From positions 1 through 6,000 of the forward strand of contig JAFARV010000225.1 in assembly GCA_019245255.1 (NCBI GenBank): a stretch of 6,000 nucleotides of DNA, written 5' to 3'. This stretch comes from Acidobacteriaceae bacterium. Lineage in GTDB: Bacteria; Acidobacteriota; Terriglobia; Bryobacterales; Bryobacteraceae. The notes beneath the pieces were generated by a model. It ran no database searches. It saw only the letters and a program-made list of their open reading frames with translations, and had not been told where the DNA came from. A program made the position numbers and the translations under genes. Below are positions 1 to 6,000 of the stretch, in pieces (within the stretch, counting starts at the first letter, position 1; the number at the start of each line of letters is the position of its first letter).

Positions 1-1464
1 TCGACGCGCCCTGACTGGGAAGTGCAACTCCGTCGCGGAGCGTTTAACTTCAGCCCTAACTACCGGAGGCGCTGGGAGGATTATCCGGTGATGGAGACGG
101 GCGCAAATCCACCCTTCGTCATGATGTTCAATGCGGTGGGCGGGAGCACACATCACTGGGCTGGGCATTTTCCGCGATTCCATCCGTCGGACTTCCGTGT
201 GCGCACGCTGGACGATGTAGCGGATGATTGGCCCATCCGTTACGAAGACCTGGAGCGCTACTACGAGCAGAACGATCTGGATTGGGGCGTTTCGGGACTG
301 AACGGCGATCCTGCGAATCCGCCGCGGTCGCCGCGGACGACTCCTGCGATTCCGTACGGCGTGCTTGGCGAGACGGTAGGCAAGGGCTTCAATAAGCTCG
401 GGTGGCACTGGTGGCCATCGGACAACGCGATCATCTCGCGCGATTACGGCAATAGGCCAGGATGCACGTTACACGGCAAGTGCATGTTCGGATGTCCGAC
501 GGGATCGAAAGCTTCGACGGACGTGACGCATTGGCGCAAAGCGATTCGGAAAGGCGCTGTTGTTCAGCCATGGTCGCGGGTGCGCGAGGTCACGGTGGAT
601 GCGCGAGGGCGCGCTCACTCGGCGATCTACTACGACCGCGAAGGAAAGTTGCATGAGCAGACGGCAAAGGTGATTGTGGTTTGCTGCAACGGGATCGGCA
701 CACCGCGCCTGCTGTTGAATTCGAAATCGAGTCTCTTTCCGGACGGGCTGGCGAATTCATCGGGCTTAGTCGGCAAGAATTTCATGACACATCCGTTCCG
801 AACGCTCGAGGGAGTTTTCGACGAGCCGATGGATGGGCACCTGGGCCCGCTTGGCATTCCCGCGATGAGCCAACAATTCTATGAGACGGACACGAGGCGC
901 GGCTTCGTGCGCGGGTACAGCTTGTTATTAGAGCGTTCGTTTGGTCCTTTGCACCAGGCGTGGGGAAGTTTTTCCAATCACCCTGTGCCGTGGGGAGAGA
1001 ATCACCACAAAGTGATGCGGCAGCGATTTCCGCACTTGATCCGGGTAACGGTGGTGGGCGAAGACCTGCCGGAGGAGCATAACCGGGTGGACATCGACCC
1101 CAATCTGAAAGACAGCAGCGGCATTCCGGCGCCTCGCGTGGTGTACAGCTACAGCGAGAACAGTTTGCGGATGCTGGAACATGGCGCAAAGATGTCGCGG
1201 CAGGCGTTGGAGGCAGCGGGCGCAGCGCAGATCCTGGACAGCGGTCTGGTGACGCCCGCGTTCCATTTAATGGGCACGGCGCGTATGGGCACAGATCCTC
1301 GCAGGTCGGTGGTGAATGCCTCACACAGAGCACATGACGTAGCGAACCTATATATTGTGGACGGCAGTTCTTTTACGACATCCGCCGCCGTGAACCCCAC
1401 GTCGACCATCGGCGCACTGGCGCTGCGGGCAGCCGACAAAATCCGGGAAGAGCAAAAGAGTTGA
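1..1464 (+). CDS. GMC-family FAD-dependent dehydrogenase, catalytic subunit (5'-truncated by window)
   Basis: The reading frame is open from base 1, so the GTG at 22 is probably an internal valine and the true start lies upstream. The 487 visible residues (numbered here from the codon at 22) lack the N-terminal Rossmann FAD motif; related proteins run to roughly 550-600 residues. Visible family marks are the FAD/substrate-domain block NAVGGSTHHWAG (37-48), a cysteine triad C148, C154, C158 followed by GSKAS, and the C-terminal GMC block. That block has HLMGTARMG with catalytic His415, TDPRRSVVN, LYIVDGSSF and VNPTSTIGALA with Asn458, a His/Asn pair. The TDP..SVVN and NPT..IGALA wording resembles gluconate 2-dehydrogenase, sorbitol and FAD-glucose dehydrogenase large subunits more than choline dehydrogenase or alcohol oxidases. 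These oxidise sugars or polyols, usually in the periplasm, passing electrons to a cytochrome c partner. Substrate cannot be read from the sequence. It converges on the CoA-transferase gene. Confidence 0.93.
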   Translation, partial: STRPDWEVQLRRGAFNFSPNYRRRWEDYPVMETGANPPFVMMFNAVGGSTHHWAGHFPRFHPSDFRVRTLDDVADDWPIRYEDLERYYEQNDLDWGVSGLNGDPANPPRSPRTTPAIPYGVLGETVGKGFNKLGWHWWPSDNAIISRDYGNRPGCTLHGKCMFGCPTGSKASTDVTHWRKAIRKGAVVQPWSRVREVTVDARGRAHSAIYYDREGKLHEQTAKVIVVCCNGIGTPRLLLNSKSSLFPDGLANSSGLVGKNFMTHPFRTLEGVFDEPMDGHLGPLGIPAMSQQFYETDTRRGFVRGYSLLLERSFGPLHQAWGSFSNHPVPWGENHHKVMRQRFPHLIRVTVVGEDLPEEHNRVDIDPNLKDSSGIPAPRVVYSYSENSLRMLEHGAKMSRQALEAAGAAQILDSGLVTPAFHLMGTARMGTDPRRSVVNASHRAHDVANLYIVDGSSFTTSAAVNPTSTIGALALRAADKIREEQKS

Positions 1465-1476
1465 TCGCGGGAAACA
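1465..1476. other. 12-base convergent intergenic gap
   Basis: The dehydrogenase stop (TGA, 1462-1464) and the CoA-transferase stop (TGA on the minus strand, 1477-1479) face each other across only 12 bases. No GC-rich stem followed by a T-run is visible here or just inside either gene. Termination of both transcripts therefore probably takes place within the opposing coding sequence or is Rho-dependent (inference). Confidence 0.6.
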
Positions 1477-3006
1477 TCAATCGAAGACACTGGCCGGCAT
1501 GGTTCCGACGGCCGAGATGAGGGGCTGAAAGTCCATATGGGGTAGCACGTCGCGTTCGATCTCGATGCCCGGAGCGATTTCGATCAGTTCAAGTCCGTCC
1601 GAAACGAGACGAAACACTGCGCGTTCGGTGATGTACATGACCTCCTGGCCGCGCGTGCGTGCGAAGTCTCCGGAAAAGGTGATGCGCTCGACAGCATTGA
1701 CGAACTTGTGAACTTTGCCGGGCTGGAGGATGGTAAGCCGGTCATGCGACCACGAGACTCTGGAGCCTTGCGCATCGAAGGTGCCGCAAAAGACGACCTT
1801 CTTGGCATTTTGAGCAATCTCCATGAAGCCGCCGGGACCGATGAGATTTCCTGCGAGGTGCGAGACGTTCACGTTTCCGAAGCGATCGGCCTCACCCATT
1901 CCGAGGAAAGTGATGTCGATTCCGCCGCCGCTATAGTAATCGAACTGTTCGATCGAGGAGACGATTACCTCGGGATTGGCGGCGGCGCCGAAGAGTCTAT
2001 CGTCGAGCATGCGGCCGTTATGTACTCCCTGCTCAACACTCATCCAGAGGTCGCCGGCCTTGCCCTGTTCGGCAATAACCGCAAAGATGCCGCCGGGAAT
2101 GCCGAAGCCGAAATTCAGCGATGCGCCGCTGCGTAGTTCGAGTGCGGCGCGGCGTGCGATGATGCGCCGTTCGAGTTTGTCGGGCAGTGTGGCAGTGGTT
2201 TGCGCGAGATGAGCGCGGCGCGCACCAGAGATGCTGGGATCGTAAGCGAGTCCATAAAACTGCTGCTGACCAGGATCGGCGACGACTGCATCGATGAGAA
2301 TGCCAGGGACTCGAACAGAGCGTGGGTGCAAGCTTCCGGGTTCCACGATCTGCCTTACTTGCGCGAGGACGCGGCCACCGCTGTTGTGGGCGGCCAAGGC
2401 GATCGTGTAGATATCCATATCAATCGGCTCTTCTTCACAACTGATGTTGCCGCGAGTATCGGCGTATGTGCCGCGAATGATCGCGACGTCCACTTTGAAG
2501 GGTTTGTAGCGAAGAATCTCGTGTCCGTCGATATGCATGAGTTCGACGAGTTCTTCCCGGCTGCGCTGGTTGCATCGGCCGCCATCGTGGCGTGAATCGA
2601 CGAACGTGCCCAATCCCGAATGCGTGAACAATCCGGGGCGACCGGCGCCGATTTCGCGCAGCAGTTGCTGAATGACACCGCCGGGGAAGCAATAAGCTTC
2701 GATCTTTTCTTCGCGAATGAGTTGCTGGATTTTCGCAGACCACGTGAAATGTGAGGCGATGATCTTGCGCAGCATGCCTTCATGCGCGAATCGATTTGTG
2801 CCGAGCGAATCGCGATCGCCGAGCCCGAGTGAGTGGACGAGAGTCAAGTCACGCGGATATCCGGTCTCGAGAAAGCGCTTTTCCAATGCTGCGAAGATTG
2901 CTTCCGGCGAGACCATGCCGGCGCCGTTGCCGCTGATGGCGACAGTATCGCCGTCGTTTATGAGTTCGGCAGCGTGTTGAGCATGGATGAATTTGGGTGT
3001 GCTCAT
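1477..3006 (-). CDS. Acyl-CoA:carboxylate CoA-transferase, fused alpha-beta (family I, YdiF/propionate CoA-transferase-like)
   Basis: This 509-residue protein is close to the usual 510-530 for single-chain family I CoA-transferases, which move CoA between an acyl-CoA and a free carboxylate through a glutamyl-CoA thioester. The alpha domain covers about 1-260: DGDTVAISGNGAG (18-30), the GG at 109-110, GLGTFVD (131-137) and IRGTYADTRGNI (177-188). The beta domain covers about 280-509: NFGFGIPGGI (298-307), then SVEQG with Glu325 as the likely catalytic nucleophile, ITFLGMGEADRFGNVNVS (365-382) and VERITFS (439-445). The ATG at 3006 gives the expected N-terminus. Only a weak GGGAA-like ribosome site precedes it, and the gene lies 18 bases after the hydratase stop, so translational coupling is plausible. 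Neither domain is broken. The acyl substrate (acetate, propionate, butyrate, acetoacetate or other) cannot be decided from sequence. It is the last gene of the probable three-gene operon. Confidence 0.93.
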   Translation of the reverse strand: MSTPKFIHAQHAAELINDGDTVAISGNGAGMVSPEAIFAALEKRFLETGYPRDLTLVHSLGLGDRDSLGTNRFAHEGMLRKIIASHFTWSAKIQQLIREEKIEAYCFPGGVIQQLLREIGAGRPGLFTHSGLGTFVDSRHDGGRCNQRSREELVELMHIDGHEILRYKPFKVDVAIIRGTYADTRGNISCEEEPIDMDIYTIALAAHNSGGRVLAQVRQIVEPGSLHPRSVRVPGILIDAVVADPGQQQFYGLAYDPSISGARRAHLAQTTATLPDKLERRIIARRAALELRSGASLNFGFGIPGGIFAVIAEQGKAGDLWMSVEQGVHNGRMLDDRLFGAAANPEVIVSSIEQFDYYSGGGIDITFLGMGEADRFGNVNVSHLAGNLIGPGGFMEIAQNAKKVVFCGTFDAQGSRVSWSHDRLTILQPGKVHKFVNAVERITFSGDFARTRGQEVMYITERAVFRLVSDGLELIEIAPGIEIERDVLPHMDFQPLISAVGTMPASVFD

Positions 3007-3024
3007 ACCGTTGCGTTCCCGGTC

Positions 3025-3807
3025 TCAGCGATTTCGAAAAACGGGTTTTCGCTTTTCTCGAAAAGCACGTACTCCTTCGGCGCAGTCCTCGGTTGAGATG
3101 GCTTGGGCGGCAGCGCTCGCATGGTGTTCACGCAGATCTGCATGCATGCCGGCGAGGATGCCCTTGGTCAAAGCGATGGCGCCGGGAGCATTCGCGCAGA
3201 GCCTTTCGAGCCAACCGTTCAACTGTTCTTCGAGGCTGCCGGCGTCTTCGGCGAGGGCCGTGATCAGGCCCCAATCGAGCGCTTGCGCAGCGCTAATCGG
3301 CGCACCGAGCAAGGTCAGGTGGCGGGCACGAGCGACTCCGATGTTCTCAGCAAGGCGACGAATGCCCATCCATCCTGAGATCATGCCGAGCGTCACTTCC
3401 GGCGCGCCAAACTTTGCGGATTGGACTGCGATGCGGAGATCGGCTGCGAGGGCGAGTTCGGGTCCGCCACCGAGTGCGTGACCGGAGACGACAGCAATGA
3501 CCGGTTGCGGCAGCGCGGCGAGCCGTTCGAGCACATTGATACCGTACAGAATCCAATGGCGGCCCATGTCATTTGGTGAAAGTGCGCTCCAGGCAGCGAT
3601 GTCGCCGCCGGTGCAGAAGAAGCGCCCGCGGCCGCGGATCACGATTGCACGAAGGTCGCGGTCGGCTTCGATTTCAGAGACAACCGTGCTTAGCCGTTCG
3701 AGCATCGGCATGGTGAGCGCATTTCCTTTCTCGGGACGGTTCAGGATGATTTCGCCGTAGACGGCGTCGAACTGTCGGGTGCGCGTAAACACGATTTCAG
3801 AATCCAT
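3025..3807 (-). CDS. Enoyl-CoA hydratase/isomerase family protein (crotonase fold)
   Basis: The 260-residue length is typical of the family. The crotonase signature is complete: LNRPEKGNAL (22-31), the first oxyanion-hole segment FCTGGDI (64-70), then GHALGGGPELALAADLRIA (109-127) with the second oxyanion glycine Gly114 and Glu117. KFGAPEVTLGMISG (132-145) carries Glu137, and the C-terminus ends in the common REKRKPVF (250-257). Glu117 and Glu137 align with the two catalytic glutamates of mitochondrial enoyl-CoA hydratase, so hydration of trans-2-enoyl-CoA or its reverse is possible. The segment after the second Glu reads ISGWMG rather than the usual IPGAGG, which could alter the acyl pocket, so an isomerase, racemase or other crotonase reaction is not excluded. 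The start is fixed by a perfect Shine-Dalgarno sequence. It is cytoplasmic and sits between the hydrolase and CoA-transferase genes; its natural partner is the CoA-transferase. Confidence 0.93.
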   Translation of the reverse strand: MDSEIVFTRTRQFDAVYGEIILNRPEKGNALTMPMLERLSTVVSEIEADRDLRAIVIRGRGRFFCTGGDIAAWSALSPNDMGRHWILYGINVLERLAALPQPVIAVVSGHALGGGPELALAADLRIAVQSAKFGAPEVTLGMISGWMGIRRLAENIGVARARHLTLLGAPISAAQALDWGLITALAEDAGSLEEQLNGWLERLCANAPGAIALTKGILAGMHADLREHHASAAAQAISTEDCAEGVRAFREKRKPVFRNR

Positions 3808-3812
3808 GCGGC

Positions 3813-3820
3813 CCTCCTTA
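3813..3820 (-). promoter_or_regulatory. Strong ribosome binding site of the enoyl-CoA hydratase gene
   Basis: On the minus strand the sequence reads TAAGGAGG, a full match to the 16S rRNA 3' end, with a five-base spacer before the ATG at 3807-3805. It decides the start of the hydratase gene. It is far stronger than any site in front of the other two genes of the cluster. Confidence 0.85.
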
Positions 3821-3843
3821 GGCGCACTTCAGCACATGCGTGG

Positions 3844-4779
3844 TTATCTCACGGGGAAACAATCGAGGTCATTCGCAAAGGCAAGAGGGCCCGAGTATCG
3901 TTTCCTGATCTCCGATTGCGTCTGATCTTCCTTTCCCAAAGTCCGTAGCATGCGATGAGACAAAACCAGGTGCTTCACGTGGGCGTCGCCGGCGATTTGC
4001 CCAATAACGGACGGAGGCATGTGCAAGCGTCTCTCGATTCCAACAGCTTCTTCCGGCACCGCGTTATGCGCTACGAACAGATCGGAGTTCGCAGCAAGCC
4101 GGACGAGGGATTCACCCTCGCCGTTGGTATCACCGCTAAACACGATCGCTTTGCCGCCGAGCTCTACGCGCCAAGCCAATGCCGGGACTGCGCCGTGAAT
4201 CACGCGCACGGCCGAGATGGCGAGATCGCCGCTGCGAAATACAGGGAGCGGGGTTGCGTCTGCGATGACGTTATGAGGCTGCATTTTGTAGCTACCTTCC
4301 TGGCCGGGCTCGAGGAGCTCGCTGAGATAGCGGTAGGCGCCCTGTTTGTCTCCGAAGAGATCCGAGACAAATTCTGTGGTAGAGGGCATGAAGTCGTTTC
4401 CAGGAGGGCCGTAGATGGGCAGGGGGCGTTTGCGTTCCTCAAACCAAGATGACTTGATCAGCGCGGCAAAGTCGCCGCTGTGATCGACATGGAAGTGAGT
4501 GAATAAGAGCACGTCGAGTTGGGACATCTGAGCGCCGCTTTCTCCGAATCGGAGAGCGCTTCCTCCACCGGCATCGATCAGCAGACGAGCTTGGCCGTTG
4601 TCCCAGACGAGATAGCTGCTGGAAGCGCGTTTGTCTTGCAACTCCGGGCCGCCAGAGCCGAGCACCTGGACGGCAAGGCCCTGCGAACCGCAGGGTTCGA
4701 GTGCGGAGGCTAAGGGCGAAAAGGCGCAAGTGAACAGGCATGCGAGCAGAGACCGGCAGCGGACGGAATTCAGATGCAT
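3844..4779 (-). CDS. Exported metallo-beta-lactamase-fold hydrolase (RNase Z/arylsulfatase-like clade)
   Basis: This 311-residue protein has an N-terminal signal peptide: basic residues Arg7 and Arg9, a hydrophobic stretch from about 11 to 23, and an ASA site predicting cleavage after Ala26. The mature protein would act in the periplasm or outside the cell. The fold begins with VQVLGSGGPEL (38-47), then LLIDAGGGS (66-74). The zinc motif THFHVDHSGD supplies His95, His97, Asp99 and His100. His195 (VIHG), Asp217 (VFSGDT) and His275 (LVLSHR) complete a binuclear metal site, and LHMPPSVIGQIA (252-263) resembles the HxxxxxxGxxA helix of RNase Z-like enzymes. The signal peptide argues against tRNA processing; exported relatives include periplasmic arylsulfatases and various esterases or lactonases. 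The exact substrate is unknown. No good ribosome site precedes the ATG at 4779, but the signal peptide supports that start. It is the first gene of the minus-strand cluster, 36 bases before the hydratase gene. Confidence 0.88.
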   Translation of the reverse strand: MHLNSVRCRSLLACLFTCAFSPLASALEPCGSQGLAVQVLGSGGPELQDKRASSSYLVWDNGQARLLIDAGGGSALRFGESGAQMSQLDVLLFTHFHVDHSGDFAALIKSSWFEERKRPLPIYGPPGNDFMPSTTEFVSDLFGDKQGAYRYLSELLEPGQEGSYKMQPHNVIADATPLPVFRSGDLAISAVRVIHGAVPALAWRVELGGKAIVFSGDTNGEGESLVRLAANSDLFVAHNAVPEEAVGIERRLHMPPSVIGQIAGDAHVKHLVLSHRMLRTLGKEDQTQSEIRKRYSGPLAFANDLDCFPVR

Positions 4780-4895
4780 TCCAGAAAGTTATCGCAGATC
4801 CATTTTGTGGTTGCGACGTGATTCAACTTAAACGGTGTCTTTCAGTTCTCGTGCGGAGCCGAGGCAAACTACAGGACTGACACATAGATTCCGGT
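4780..4895. promoter_or_regulatory. Divergent intergenic region between hydrolase and ABC exporter genes
   Basis: These 116 bases separate two start codons pointing away from each other, so promoters for both directions are expected here. It is visibly more AT-rich than its flanks around 4782-4845. I find no convincing sigma-70 pair. The best plus-strand candidate is TTGTGG (4805-4810) and TTAAAC (4828-4833) with a 17-base spacer, matching only three of six bases in each box. On the minus strand, GATAAC (4793-4788) is a fair -10 without a good -35. No operator palindrome or riboswitch-like structure stands out. Confidence 0.5.
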
Positions 4896-6000
4896 ATGCG
4901 ATCATCCGACAGTGAGATGGGCCTTGCGATAACTCAGCGAAAAGAGTGGAAGTTCTTTAGCGTATTGCCGAAGGCAAGTCCGGGTCTTGCGGCAGCGTGG
5001 TGGGCTGCGCTTTTATTGCGTGGGATTTTGCCGGCAGCATTTTCGATAGCGATGGGGCTGCTTGTGAGCGACGTGAAGAGCGGCCACGCTCTGGCGGGTG
5101 CACTTGCGCTGGTGGGCACGATCTTCATATTGCTCCAGGTGCTGAGCCCGATTCATCACGTGATTGGAAGTAATCTGGGCGATCGCACCGCGGCGTGGCT
5201 TTACGACCGGCTTACGGAGGGGTGCGTGCGGCCGCCCGGGATCGGCCATCTTGAGGATCCGGCCCTGACCAGTGATCTGACAGTGGCGCGCGATTTCGAT
5301 CTCGGAATGACCGGACCTCCACTATCGGTTTCGATGGATTTCATCGCGACGGGCATGGTTGAGATGACCGGCGGCATTGCCTGTGCAGTGATTCTGGCGG
5401 CTTACAGTTGGTGGGCACCGCTTGTGCTGGCAGGTGGGTGGCTGGCCACTCACTGGTTGCTACGTGAGAGCGCGATATGGCGCGACCGCAACACAGAAGA
5501 GGTCCGCGGTGCGCAGCGAGATGCGGAGTATGCGTATCGCCTGGCGGTCGACCCGCCGGCGAGCAAGGAACTGCGATTGTTCGGGCTGAGCAGTTGGACG
5601 ATTGAGCGCTTTCGAGAAAGGCGCACGCGACTTCACGACTTGCAATACGCGGCGACTCGTCTGAGAGAGCGTCCGGTGATGTGGAGCCTGGTGCTGGTGG
5701 TTGCCGCAAACGTCGTGGTGTTTTGGTCGATCGGAACGGCGGCAGCGAGCGGACGGATCAGTCTTGGTGCAGCAGTGACGTTTGCGCAAAGTGCGGTCGG
5801 CGTGTCGATGATCGCGTTCGGCGGATTCAGTTGGGCCCTTGATGGAGCATCGGCTCCGGTAGCGGCGGTGCTTCGGCTCGGGCACGCGATGCGACGCGCG
5901 GGCGATCTGCCTACGGGCAATCGATCAGCTGAAGGAAAACCTGCACACACGATTCGACTCCGTGACTTGACGTTCGCTTATCCGAGCGGTGGGCCGGGTG
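4896..6000 (+). CDS. ABC exporter, fused transmembrane and ATP-binding domains (3'-truncated by window)
   Basis: The frame runs open from the ATG at 4896 to the window end (368 complete codons). An in-frame TGA at 4878-4880 forces the start to lie after it. ATG 4917 is an alternative start, and neither candidate has a clear Shine-Dalgarno sequence. Six hydrophobic segments fit an ABC exporter membrane domain at about 30-58, 64-88, 147-169, 172-189, 261-282 and 287-312. The long cytoplasmic stretches hold HLEDPAL (118-124) and KELRLFGL (224-231), the latter typical of exporter coupling regions. From about 353 the ATPase domain begins as IRLRDLTFAYP, where Tyr362 sits at the A-loop position that stacks on adenine. 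Walker A, the signature motif and Walker B lie beyond the window. A full protein near 580-620 residues would be usual for this half-transporter architecture, which works as a dimer in the inner membrane. The cargo (peptide, lipid, drug or metabolite) is not readable. Confidence 0.9.
   Translation, partial: MRSSDSEMGLAITQRKEWKFFSVLPKASPGLAAAWWAALLLRGILPAAFSIAMGLLVSDVKSGHALAGALALVGTIFILLQVLSPIHHVIGSNLGDRTAAWLYDRLTEGCVRPPGIGHLEDPALTSDLTVARDFDLGMTGPPLSVSMDFIATGMVEMTGGIACAVILAAYSWWAPLVLAGGWLATHWLLRESAIWRDRNTEEVRGAQRDAEYAYRLAVDPPASKELRLFGLSSWTIERFRERRTRLHDLQYAATRLRERPVMWSLVLVVAANVVVFWSIGTAAASGRISLGAAVTFAQSAVGVSMIAFGGFSWALDGASAPVAAVLRLGHAMRRAGDLPTGNRSAEGKPAHTIRLRDLTFAYPSGGPG

Noticed and set aside
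782..1333. Antisense open frame of 183 codons opposite the GMC dehydrogenase.
   Set aside because: The translation is rich in Cys, Pro, Arg and Ser with no recognisable domain, and the opposite frame is a clear enzyme. It is a shadow of GC-rich codon usage.
1461..1480. Inverted repeat TTGAT...ATCAA with a 10-base loop across the convergent gap, a possible bidirectional terminator.
   Set aside because: The stem is only five bases and AT-rich, without a T-run. The symmetry comes from the two facing TGA stop codons having the same flanking bases.
2200..2595. Plus-strand open frame of 131 codons within the CoA-transferase region.
   Set aside because: The minus strand encodes the conserved end of the alpha domain of the CoA-transferase without interruption. 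The plus-strand product matches nothing I recognise.
3035..3066. Two adjacent hairpins, CGAAAA/TTTTCG and GCTTTT/AAAAGC, at the 3' end of the hydratase gene, possibly a processing site or attenuator before the CoA-transferase gene.
   Set aside because: They fall in codons for the conserved crotonase C-terminal motif REKRKPVFR, whose Lys, Arg and Phe codons produce the repeated AAAA/TTTT/CGA words. There is no GC-rich stem.
4738..4746. Possible lipoprotein signal in the hydrolase (LLAC, residues 11-14).
   Set aside because: The hydrophobic stretch continues after the cysteine, only two hydrophobic residues precede it before a charged arginine, and a good ASA site follows at 24-26. An ordinary signal peptidase I substrate fits better.
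5341..5950. Overlapping minus-strand open frames (105-141 codons) in the last 700 bases.
   Set aside because: They are opposite the ABC exporter membrane domain, have low-complexity Arg/Pro/Ser/His composition, and lack ribosome sites or family motifs.

Overview
The window is ordinary chromosomal sequence from a moderately GC-rich bacterium. All five genes have clear GC preference at third codon positions and are closely packed. The gene content is a sugar/alcohol-type GMC dehydrogenase, a fused acyl-CoA transferase, an enoyl-CoA hydratase, a secreted beta-lactamase-fold hydrolase and an ABC exporter. It reads like a soil heterotroph, and Acidobacteriota would fit, but there is no rRNA or other marker gene to prove taxonomy. 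I see no tRNA, rRNA, insertion sequence, CRISPR array, phage gene or integration site.

Layout: (1) 1-1464, plus strand: the C-terminal part of a GMC-family FAD dehydrogenase whose N-terminus lies before the window. (2) A 12-base convergent gap. (3) 1477-4779, minus strand: three genes read from right to left, first a signal-peptide-bearing metallo-beta-lactamase-fold hydrolase (4779-3844), then an enoyl-CoA hydratase/isomerase (3807-3025), then a fused two-domain CoA-transferase (3006-1477). The gaps are 36 and 17-18 bases, so they are probably one operon. (4) 4780-4895: a 116-base divergent intergenic region that must hold the start signals in both directions. (5) 4896-6000, plus strand: an ABC exporter with its membrane domain fused to its ATPase domain, cut off by the window edge just as the ATPase domain begins.

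How the genes may work together: the CoA-transferase and the hydratase are cytoplasmic and plausibly act in sequence on a carboxylic acid, with CoA activation followed by hydration, dehydration or isomerisation of the acyl-CoA. The first gene of the operon encodes an exported hydrolase, which could release the acid outside the cytoplasm. That link is inference only. The GMC dehydrogenase carries a three-cysteine pattern matching the iron-sulfur ligands of multi-subunit periplasmic sugar dehydrogenases, so it is probably the catalytic subunit of a membrane-linked oxidising complex whose partners would lie upstream of the window. No convincing undescribed system is visible. The best leads are the cysteine triad in the dehydrogenase and the mixed-compartment operon.
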